Of a stretch of 64,000 bases of DNA, positions 37,861 to 46,770 are shown in pieces. Origin of the DNA: Globodera rostochiensis (taxonomy: Eukaryota > Nematoda > Chromadorea > Rhabditida > Heteroderidae). Below the pieces are notes generated by a model that was given only the letters and a program-made list of their open reading frames with translations, did no database searches and was not told the origin of the DNA. A program made the translations under genes and the position numbers. Each line of letters opens with the position of its first letter. Position 1 is the first letter of the stretch. The stretch covers positions 2,377,388 to 2,441,387 of the forward strand of contig JAEVLN010000009.1 of assembly GCA_018350325.1 (NCBI GenBank), given 5' to 3'.

Positions 37861-38270
37861 CTAAAAAATAAAATTGTGTTTTATTACATGCATATTAACT
37901 AAAATGGATTTTGATTTTACGCTTTTCCTTTCTAAGACAATTTTTGGTTATTTTGATATCTTTTTCTGCTACCTCTCATGTCGGTTGCAAATTCTTTGAA
38001 GTGTTTAAATTCCGGCTGGCTCGTAGCATGCAATATATTGTGTTGAAGAATGATTTTATTATTTACACTGTATAAAATTTAATGTGATTTTAAACAGATT
38101 TTGTAATTTTACAAAGTTAAAAAAAATTGACAATTATTCACTTTTAAATATGTATTTTTTGAGAAAACTGCCGAAAGAACCATAACACTTAATATTATTT
38201 TAATTTTTTTACTAAATATGTGTTTCAATATTAACAAATAAGCATCATCCTACATTACAATTTCTCTCAA
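37861..38270. other. T-rich spacer
   Basis: T-rich, with a small GC patch at 37975-38030. No feature supported. Confidence 0.4.
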
Positions 38271-38481
38271 ATATCGGACTAATTAAAATGATGAAATATC
38301 CATTAAAATTTATTATACAAAATATTATTAAAAAACCTTAAACAAAAAGATTTAACATACTTGGTTAAAAGGAATGTACAACAAAATGATAAGAAAGTGC
38401 GTGCCATGCATATAAAGGTTTGTCAGTTACAAAAATTAGTCATTTCATTTAATAATATAATACATTTTAAAGTTTTTGTAG

Positions 38482-38730
38482 AAAAGTGTAAATTTAGAAA
38501 AAATAATTAATTTACAACAAAAACAAACAACAACAACAAATAGTGACCTCAGCGGAGCGCGATTGGATGACGCGGGACCGTGTAGACAACTTTTAATGAA
38601 ATTTTACTCAAATATTTTTAAAATTCGCAAAACGATATATCTGACAAATAAGGTGCCAGTGCAAGGGATCGCGGTACCATCTTCACAACAGGGATTTAAA
38701 CTTTGGCGCACGGATCCACTTGAGAAATGA
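38482..38730 (+). other. Exon-like open frame, 82 codons, unknown
   Basis: A stop-to-stop frame on the A-rich + strand that joins two GC-richer islets and the AT-rich gap between them in one frame. It reads a Lys/Gln/Thr-rich start, then NSDLSGARLDDAGPCRQLL, an AT-coded middle and VPSSQQGFKLWRTDPLEK before TGA. An internal ATG at 38597 would give 44 residues. There are no clear splice sites and no family that I recognise. By length alone it is near what chance gives; the shared frame of the two islets makes it somewhat better. Confidence 0.28.
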
Positions 38731-39503
38731 TAAATAATTTGTATAAATTTAGTAATGAATATCTTTTAAGCTACTACCAATCCTATAAATCTTTCACATG
38801 TGAATTCAGAAAATTAACACTAATTTTAATAACCTTTACAATGACAAATAATTTTTAATTCTCTATTAAAATCAACTAATTAAATTGTTTAAAAATAATT
38901 GCTGCACAAATGTCCATCTTCAGTTATTTGACCGTTGTTACATTCAATAACAAAATTATATTTTTGTGAAAAATTTATATTCATTACTATTAAATTAACA
39001 AAAGAATAACCCACGAATTGCCCGTTATAAAAAAGGTGTGCAGTATCGCTTGAAAGTTTCACTGCTTTATCATTCAAACGGCCTAAAAGTGATTTGAAAA
39101 ATATAAAAAACAAATAAACTATTTTTGAAGCCAATTCCAAAATAAAATTAATTACTTATAAAAGATTAAATATTTGCACAGCTTCAATAGCAGTATAAAA
39201 TTACTAATATATGTTGAAAATATTTGGAAAAACCTTAAATGGATTGTCTGTTGGCTAAAATAAAATTTTAAAATATAATTGGGAATTTTGAACTAACAAA
39301 TAATAGAATAAAACAAATACCGTAATAATAAAAATCAGAAATTATTGCAATTTTCAATTTTTTCCAAGCAAAATAAATAAAATTAAAAGATAAATAACAA
39401 TTCATTTAAAATGACTCACGGATTGAATGAATAAATAAAAAAAATAAAAAGCGTTGTTAGAACATAAAATAAATCCTTTTAAAAAATATAGAAAAACAAA
39501 TAA

Positions 39504-39656
39504 TACAATTTAAGTTGTTGGCTTATTCAAAAAGACAACTCATTAACCATCAAAGACACAAATGATTGGAAATATTGTTATTGGAAGTCTCACATATCGC
39601 TGATCTGCCAAGGAGACAACCATTTCAATAGCGGCGTGGACCTGACATGGAAATAA
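39504..39656 (+). other. Exon-like open frame, 50 codons, unknown
   Basis: A stop-to-stop frame on the A-rich + strand that ends in a GC-rich islet, reading SLTIKDTNDWKYCYW and later HFNSGVDLTWK then TAA. There is no initiator Met. Tryptophan and cysteine content look protein-like. It is unrecognised and may be chance. Confidence 0.22.
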
Positions 39657-39687
39657 AATAATAACGTATAATAAATATAAATTATAT

Positions 39688-40048
39688 CCGCCTGACTCTC
39701 TCTTTTTAGCACACTATTTCTTCAAAAAAATAAAAGGTTCAGAAATTAAACTAAAACAATTTTTAGATGGGGTGCGTTAATGTCCAAATTACTCTCACCG
39801 CCTGACTCTCTCTTTTTAGCACACTAATTATTCAAAAAATAAAATTTTCAGAAATTAAACTAAAACAATTTCAATGGGGTGCGTTAATGTCCAAATTACT
39901 CTCACCGCCTGACTCTCTCTTTCTAACACACTATTTCTTCAAAAAATAAAATTTTCAGAAATTAAACAAAACAATTTTTAGATGGGGTGCGTTGGTGTCC
40001 AAATTACTCTCGCCCACTGAATCTCTCTCTTTTTAGCACACTATTTAT
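39688..40048. repeat. Tandem repeat, period 107-110 bp, 3.3 copies
   Basis: Units start at 39688, 39798 and 39905, with a partial unit from about 40011. Each begins CCGCCTGACTCTCTCTTT, continues AGCACACTA, and includes ATGGGGTGCGTT and GTCCAAATTACTCTC. The units are very similar (few substitutions and small A-run differences), so the array is young. No open frame crosses it. Confidence 0.9.
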
Positions 40049-42839
40049 TTTCTATAAAAAATCAAATGCATAACAAAAAAAAAGTCTTCACTCATTATTT
40101 GGTCGCCAAATTATGGACCGAAATATTCTAAAGCGATCTCGAGCTTTGTAAAGTTAAATTATTGCTAAAACATAATTATAGCAATAAATTTAACTCGTTA
40201 TAAAAAGTGAATATAATTAGAAAAGATTGATCCAAGCTTAAAAATAAAAATATGCCAAAATAAAATAAAAAAATAAAGCGTGTTTATATTTTTATCAATC
40301 TTTAAATTTCATTATTTTTTAACAATTATTGTATATCATTTTTGTAACTTTTCTGGTGTTGTTTATTCAACAATTTTTTCCCATTCTGCTTTTAAAATTA
40401 GTTCGATTATTTATAGTAGATTGAAAAAGTTGTTTTAAAAAAAGATATTGCTACCTTAGCTTTGCATAAAGTGATTTTTCATTAAATTACGCAAATCATA
40501 AAATTAATTTTTGCTTATCTAAAATTTAAAAATTTACACATTTAGTAATAAGCAAAATTTAAAAAAAAAGAAGTAAAAATCACTATTAAAAATGGCCAAC
40601 GTGCAAAAGTTTAGACTCAAAAACTGTAAATTTATGTTGTACTCAATTTATGTTAAACATTTTTATCTTCCGGTACTTTTAAATATATATAACAATGCTA
40701 GTTAAATTAATTGCATTAGAAAATTTGCAACCAAAATTGTAAGGAATGCAATGTTTTTTCCATAACCTATTCAAGTTCAAAAGTATACAAAAAGTCAACA
40801 TTTTACGCCACCTTTAAAATCAAAGAAAAATTCTCCTTTATTGGACATTTGCTGGAAGTGTTAAAAATATACAAAAGTTAATTCTTAATGCATTTCCGTT
40901 GAACAATTTTATAGACACATAAGATGTCACAGCTTTGATAAAAATACATATTTATCTATCAATCAAATTTATCAAAAAAAAAGTATTTGCTGAATATTAG
41001 GATGGACGGTTGGTTGGGTTAATGTGCGACGATTAAATGCTAATGGTGAGAGTTAGCTGGTAGTGTTCGTCTTGGGAATCAATACATTTGATTTGGGGGG
41101 AGGGGGGCGAAGAGCAAAGAACGACTTCCAGTCAGTCACACAATGTGCCTGTCCCGAAAGCTATTTGGGTCGATTTAAAAATTAAAGGAAACGTGCCTTC
41201 GCAAAGCTTGAAGTCTTCTAAACTTACAGTTTTAAAGAAAAGTTTTTGCTAAAATATTTTCAAAAAGTTCGTTATCTCGCATTTACAGTTATTTGCAGAA
41301 TTTCTTGTACTTGTGGATTATAAGACTCCCAACCAAAATTGGTTTTAAAAGAAAAATTATGAATACTTTGTGCAAAAGCGTGCATTTGAGCAAGGAAGAT
41401 TCAAGAAAAATTCGAGTTTTTTATTACAGTTTTATAAAGATTTTCAAAAAATTTGTGATTTTAACAAAAAGAATTAAAATTTCGAACGCCAGGGAGCACA
41501 TTTAAAGGCTAGCTCAGTCAATAAGTACGAAGGACCAAACGTGCCCATTTAAAATATTTATTAATTTACTTGTATTTTTGCATAAAATTTATTCGTTTGT
41601 AATTCGTTTGGTTTGGGTCTGAGTATAATATTTTATTTTTAAAAGAATACAGATTTAGCCGTGATTTTTTCTTTACTTATTTATATTTTGATATTAATAA
41701 ATTTACAGCAATTCTGCCGGATTTTTAGCCTTGATTTTTGCAATGACAATCCACAGTTCATATCACTAACTTTGGCAGTAAACATAGCGATTTTCTTTAG
41801 GTTTATTTCATTTGAACACATTCATTTTAATTAGGTTTTAAACAAAGTTTAAAATTTTATTGAAATCTTATTATTTTTATTTCTTTAACTATGGTAGCAT
41901 TTGATCAATCTGATAAAAGATCGGTGTTGATATTCCAATGTGAATTTATTTTGTAAGGATTAATGTTATTGAATAATGTATTGTTCTCAATAAAGCAATC
42001 TGTTCTATATTTTCTTATATAAATATTATAAATAGGAATAATCTTTAATTATACTACCAGCACATAAATTTATTTTGTATGCTTTTATACAATATTTACG
42101 ATGTTTTTAGTTCTAATATTCGATCATTTGAGTCAATTTTTATAGAATATAAATATTGACTATTTGTCTTTATTTATCTTCAATACTTCATTGTGTCCTA
42201 AATTTTTAAAATAGTCATAGTTTTATAAATTATTGGCTATCATTTGTTGTTATAGTAATCGTTTTTGGATATTTATTGTATCAATTTATTTATTCTTTAA
42301 TGTTTAGTTTTTTGTTGTTTACTACAATAACAAATCCGTCTTCTCGCGCTCATTGTCTGCGGGCTGATCAACCCATTTCGATGTTTTCTCTTGCCTAAAA
42401 TGGATATTGTAGAAAAAAATTGGATTTTTGTTGAATAACTTCGTAATTAAATTGCCCCTTTTTGTTTTTAAAAATTCACATTAAATTAAAGGTGCGCGAA
42501 ACAATCATAAAAAATAAACTTAAATTGAAAGAATTAGACTTAAAAATATTTTTAAATATTGTTGCTTAATTTAAATAATTTTAATAAATTGTTATTCGCC
42601 GTGTTTGTTGTTGAGCCATTTTATTAATTTTGTGACCAATAAAATAGTTTAATATTTTATTTTTATAATTTATTAAAATAAATTTTATTTGCTACAAATG
42701 GTGGTGACTATAAATATATTTTTGCCAGTTTAAGATCATAAAAAATCATAAATTTACACTTTATAGTAAATATGTGTATATTTATTTTTTCGTTTATAAC
42801 CTATAGATTTATTTAAATTTTTTTAAATTTTAAATCCTT
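40049..42839. other. AT-rich spacer, T-rich after about 40280
   Basis: It holds the R6 inverted arm at 41870-41960, a G-rich patch at 41093-41112 within a GC islet (40990-41200), and otherwise AT-rich sequence. The 70-codon + frame at 41293-41505 is lysine-rich and unconvincing. Confidence 0.4.
41870..41960 (-). repeat. Dispersed repeat R6, copy 2 (inverted)
   Basis: Inverted partner of 20990-21110; see that entry for the shared words. Confidence 0.55.
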
Positions 42840-43199
42840 GTTTTTTGTTATTTATTTATACGTACTTGTTTATTTGTGAAAACATGTCCTTTATTATAGT
42901 TATTTTGAATTTCTAGTTAATTTTTTAAAAGTAAATTCGTTTGATTTTTGGAACAAAAAATTATTAATCTTACTTTTTAGTTTTGCGTTAATTTAAAATT
43001 CAAGAATTCCAGTTGAATTTTTAACCTTAGAGGCAATAATAATCAATAATATTTTATTGTTTAATTTTTATAGTCTTACTGTATTATTTTTTTATAATTT
43101 TATCAGGGAAATTCTATACTATATTTTAATAAGGGTGACAAATAAGTCTTGGACGCTAGCTTTTTTCCATAACTTTATATAAACACAATTAGGTTAGGA

Positions 43200-44121
43200 C
43201 AGTACCGGTTAAAAACCGGTACCCCCGGTTTTCGGTTAACCGGGTTTTCAAAGACCCGGTTTTCGTAACCGGTTTAGAACTGTTCCAACTTTTTTTGGAT
43301 CTGTTCAGTTCTGAAAAACGTTGACATATTTTTCTAAAGATATTTTAATTTCATTAATATACTAAGTAATTTTGGTAAACTTTAAATAAAATAGTCGAGC
43401 AGTAGAATCGAGACTTTAATTTTGGGTGAGAGTCGAGATTAAGAATTCGGAACCAATAAATTCTTAATTTATGAATGCATTTTTGAGGTTGTTTTTTTTT
43501 GCTTTTTTTTTTTTGTTAAGAAAGTTGATCAGGAATACAAGTTTGGGGGTCGGCGGTGCCGATAGGCGCCGCCGAGAAAATTTTTGAATTATTGACTAAA
43601 TTTGTTAAGAGATTTGCAACCAAAAGTTTAAAAGTACGGTGATTTTTTGAAGCTTTTTAAGAATGTGAGAGGTCTACCTCCGGGAAAAAATAAAGATTTA
43701 GTGAATTCCCTTAGGAAAATGTGCCTAAAATTTCAACAAAAAAATCACCATTTATAAGGTTTCTGAGTGATGTTTTTTTTTGTAAAAAGGAGTACTTATT
43801 ATTATTAAATTAAAAAAATAAAAAGTACTTCCAATCAGGGAGTAGAAACTCCAATGAATAAGTTAGCGCTTAATCACTGAGCCACACTTGCATTGAATAA
43901 CAATTCAAATTCATTTAAAGTAACCAAAAAAGTCCAATAACTAGGGGGTGCTTAAACCGCCGGGTTTGGGTACCCGGTTTTCGTTTAACCAGGATTTTGA
44001 AGACCCGGTTTTCGGTTAACCGGGATTTTGAAGACCCGGTTTTCGTAACCGGTTAATTTCCCAAAATACCCGGTTTTCGTAACCGGTTTCGTAACCGTTT
44101 AACCGGTACTGTCCTACCCTA
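43200..44121. mobile_element. hAT-like TIR element with CCGGTT words (922 bp)
   Basis: The TIRs match at 23 of 24 positions and begin TAGGKTAGGACAGTACCGG (K = T left, G right). An exact 8-bp target duplication AACACAAT flanks it (43192-43199, 44122-44129). Short words built from ACCGGTT, GACCCGGTTTTCG and GGTTAACCGG crowd both ends, mostly within 100 bp at the left and 160 bp at the right. The middle carries a GC-rich hairpin (43550-43575) and a tRNA-like stretch on the minus strand (43830-43890). No transposase frame is present, so it must be moved by an enzyme from elsewhere. Confidence 0.88.
43550..43575 (+). other. GC-rich hairpin with GATA loop
   Basis: The 11-bp stem CGGCGGTGCC / GGCGCCGCCG (plus a T-A pair) closes a four-base loop. 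It has one T-G pair. A hairpin of the same shape with changed but still pairing stem bases is at 49429-49456. Confidence 0.75.
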
Positions 44122-44148
44122 AACACAATCAAAAGAAAAAAACAAATA

Positions 44149-44840
44149 CCGTATATGCTCTTTTAATTCCACCGGCGACATTATTTTTCAACCTCCTCAG
44201 AAAGGGCGACATTATTAGAGATAGCGACATTATTTTTCAATGTATTTGGCGATATGTTCATCTATCACGAAAATTCTTCACTTTTTCCTCACAATTTTCA
44301 TATTTCAGCTTGCAAAATTTTTTTTGAGAAAACCCCAAAAAGGGTCCCTTTTGTTTGCAAAATTTGTAGTTTTTGAACCAATTTTCTTAGCAAATTCCAT
44401 CAAAAAACACAAAAATTTGACCCCCAAATTGATTTTGGAGAAAATTTTCTTCTGGAAAAATTCTTTAAAGAAATTCTATAAAACCAAAAATGCACCCCTA
44501 AAATCCAACTTTTTTCGAAAAAATTCCTTAAGAATAATGCAATAAACTCCAAAAATGCACCCCTAAAAATCGACTTTTAGCTCCTCCACGAAAAAAATTA
44601 CTAGGTACAAACTTGAAACACACTCATATTTTTCCCCGTTACATCTCATCAAATTTTAGCCAGTGGAAGAGAAATGATAAATTTGGATTTGTAATGTGAA
44701 ATGGGGGCGACATTATTAGAGGGGGTTACCGGCGACATTATTAGAGCGGGCGACATTATTTTTCAACCTCCTCAGAAAGGGCGACATTATTAGAGATGGC
44801 GACATTATTAGAGAGGGTGGAATTAAAAGAGCATATACGG
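44149..44840. mobile_element. TA-flanked TIR element (CCGTAT family), copy 2
   Basis: A 692-bp element between TA dinucleotides (44147-48 and 44841-42). TIRs are perfect for 25 bases and begin CCGTATATGCTCTTTT. Inside each TIR lies a block of about 60 bp in the same orientation at both ends (44173-44235 and 44749-44811), made of repeats of GCGACATTATT followed by AGAG or TTTCAA; about eight such words occur. The 101-codon + frame at 44240-44545 is AT-rich filler. It shares the CCGTAT tip and TA target with the element at 14265-14891 but not its inner sequence. Confidence 0.88.
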
Positions 44841-44879
44841 TAGTCATTCGATAGAGAACTGAATAGGGAACAAAAACAA

Positions 44880-45092
44880 TCAATGAGATTCGAAATGCCC
44901 TCCCTTTTCCTTGATGCAGAGACGCAGACGCTTGGGGAAATTGTCGCAAATGGCCCGCACCTCCCTGACCGGTATTTTTTCCCATTCGCGGAGAAGGGCC
45001 TGGCGCAGAGACTCCAAATTTTTGTGGGGGGTAGCACAGGCCCTTGCCTCCAAAATGGACCAGACAGAATAGTCCATCGGGTTAAGGTTGCT
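44880..45092 (-). pseudogene. Tc1/mariner transposase, C-terminal fragment
   Basis: The minus strand reads 70 codons to TGA: NPMDYSVWSILE, then HKNLESLRQALLREWEKI, and finally DNFPKRLRLCIKEKGGHFE. This is the well-known end of Tc1/mariner transposases of the maT/DD37D kind. The NPMD Asp is the third acidic residue of the catalytic triad. The domains before it (DNA-binding helix-turn-helix and the first two Asp) are gone, cut at 45093, so it cannot act. Its frame is still open, so the truncation may be fairly recent. Related antisense frames in the same place are shadows. Confidence 0.9.
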
Positions 45093-45218
45093 AATTGGTT
45101 TTTATATTTTCACTTTTATGATCAATGCAGATCTTATATAAATTAGTTTTTTTTTTGTCCACTGATTATTTTAAGGTTTTATTTTGTAATTTGATGTTTC
45201 TCTGGTAGTGGTACAAAC

Positions 45219-45908
45219 TAGAGTCCGGACCCAAAACCCAAAAATTTGTTGGGTTTTTTGTACAAAAAATTGGACCAAAAAATTTTTGGGTTTTGGGTCA
45301 GATGGTCGCAAAACACAAAAAAAAATCAAAACCCAAAAATGACCAAAAAATTTTTGGGTTTTGGGTCATGCCCTTTTTGGTACAAAAGTTTTGGGTGTTG
45401 CCCAATTGAATTTAGACCCCTAAAGATAGCATCATTGAGTGTTTTTCAATCTTTTTTACAAGAATGTTTAAAGTAATTGATGGCTTAGTGGTTTTCCTTT
45501 TAGGTGACTTTTACGTTGTTGGGTTCGAACCTTCTTTAGTGCGAGCACTTATTTATCATTTTTCCTCTGCTCAGATTTCTGAAAATTTTAAAAATCGGAA
45601 AATTATCGAAATTTTACACATTTTTCTTTACAATAAAAAAAGTTTTGGCATTAAATTCATTATATTCACAAACCTAAAAAATAAACTTTTATTAAAAAAT
45701 TTTAAGAAAATCGGAAATTTGGGCATTTATTATGTTTTCTAAAATTTTTTGGGTTTTGTACAAAATTTTGGGTTTTGTCAACCCAAAAAAACCCAAAACC
45801 CAAAAATGGCCAAAAAAATTTTGGGTTTTGGGTCAGATGGTCGAAAACCCAAAAAATGCCCAAAAAATTTTTGGGTTTTGGGTTTTGGGTCCAAGTTTCC
45901 GGTCTCTG
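45219..45908. mobile_element. hAT-like TIR element with GACCCAAAACCC words (690 bp)
   Basis: It lies inside repeat R1, whose copy A gives the empty site. The 8-bp target duplication is GTACAAAC / GTGCAAAC (45211-45218, 45909-45916; one difference) and fits the hAT form nTnnnnAn. The ends read TAGAGTCCGGA and, reversed, CAGAGACCGGA. About 150 bp at each end are packed with both orientations of CCCAAAACCCAAAAATT, so each end can fold on itself. A tRNA-like stretch with box A (45481-45491) and box B (45522-45531) lies in the middle. Open frames across it (45246-45476, 45464-45742 and others) are by-products of the repeats. Confidence 0.88.
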
Positions 45909-46770
45909 GTGCAAACCTTTGCAAGATAAATAATTTATTTTTATTTTAATCAGAAAATATTATTTATAATGTATTTATATGATTTAAAAATTTAAAAATA
46001 TAATTTGGTCAGGTTTGCAAATAGTCTAATTTGCATAAAAATGCAACATTTTACAATAAATATTTTTAAATGTTGTTTTTATTTGTGTAGAATTATTAAT
46101 ATTTGGCCATTGTGAAAATATTTTGGGAATTAATTAGTGAAGGGTTTGAAGAAATGTTACTGAATTACAATACAGCTCACTTACATTTAGTAATTTATAG
46201 TTATTTTCCCATGACGCATCCTTAAAATGAGTATATAAATTATTATTTTTAATTTTTGATATTTTATTATATTAAGTCAAAGATTATAATTTTATGTTGT
46301 AATGGCCATTGCGGTGAACTCGTATTGCTTGCATTTATGCTTACAAATATTTATTCATTATTATTACTAGCGTTTAATAGATTTGTTTTTTAATATAATG
46401 AACAAGCTTTATGAATATTTTAGTTTGTTAATTAATTAATTTTTTATTAAACAAATTGTTAATTTATTATATACCAAAGTCCAACTTAAATTAAATCATT
46501 AAATTTCGTAATCATTACTTTAAATAATTGTATCTTTTAAAGAATTATATTATACAATTAAGTATTATGTAATTGATGTTTTGTTGTAAATGTAACCTTC
46601 AAATATTTCGGATAAATGGCAGAACACGCTTTCGTCTATGTGCATGCAATCTAATTATAATTTTAACTTTTTTCCCAACTTTTTTAACTACCTTTTACAT
46701 TAATCAAAATTTTAACTGACGTTCACGCTCCGCACACATCAAAACATGCAATGCAGTTAATGAACAGTGA

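Larger units (their letters stand above)
38271..39687. other. A-rich spacer block
   Basis: A-rich, with the exon-like frames at 38482-38730 and 39504-39656 listed separately. The 83-codon minus-strand frame at 38889-39140 is AT-rich and judged chance. The stretch just before the tandem array (39655-39685) repeats words found at 10230-10262. Confidence 0.4.
43132..45093 (-). mobile_element. Tc1/mariner element, 5' part lost, two insertions inside
   Basis: The left end follows a TA and reads AGGGTGACAAATAAGTC, a typical 3' terminus of maT-type Tc1/mariner transposons. The right part encodes the transposase C terminus and is cut at 45093, where R1 sequence resumes. The 3' untranslated part is interrupted by a hAT-like element (43200-44121) and a TA-flanked element (44149-44840). 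The element itself therefore accounts for only about 350 bp. Confidence 0.8.
42840..46770 (+). repeat. Dispersed repeat R1, copy C, broken by transposons
   Basis: The R1 sequence is present as 42840-43131, 45094-45218 and 45909-46770. Between these pieces lie a truncated Tc1/mariner element (43132-45093) and a hAT-like element (45219-45908). Comparison with intact copy A shows that the first insertion also lost about 60 bp of R1 (A positions 5372-5434). Confidence 0.85.

Noticed and set aside
38889..39140. 83-codon minus-strand frame
   Set aside because: A few frames of this length are expected by chance in 64 kb of such AT-rich DNA; no motif and no GC rise.
44716..45037. Overlapping 65-93-codon frames on both strands
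   Set aside because: Shadows of the transposase fragment and the GCGACATTATT repeats; only the minus frame ending at 44880 matches a protein family.
45476..45545. Functional tRNA gene
   Set aside because: Box A and box B are present, but acceptor and T stems do not pair, so it is at most a tRNA-like remnant.
45246..45949. Several + and - frames of 65-92 codons
   Set aside because: Translations of the CCCAAAACCC foldback ends of the hAT-like element.
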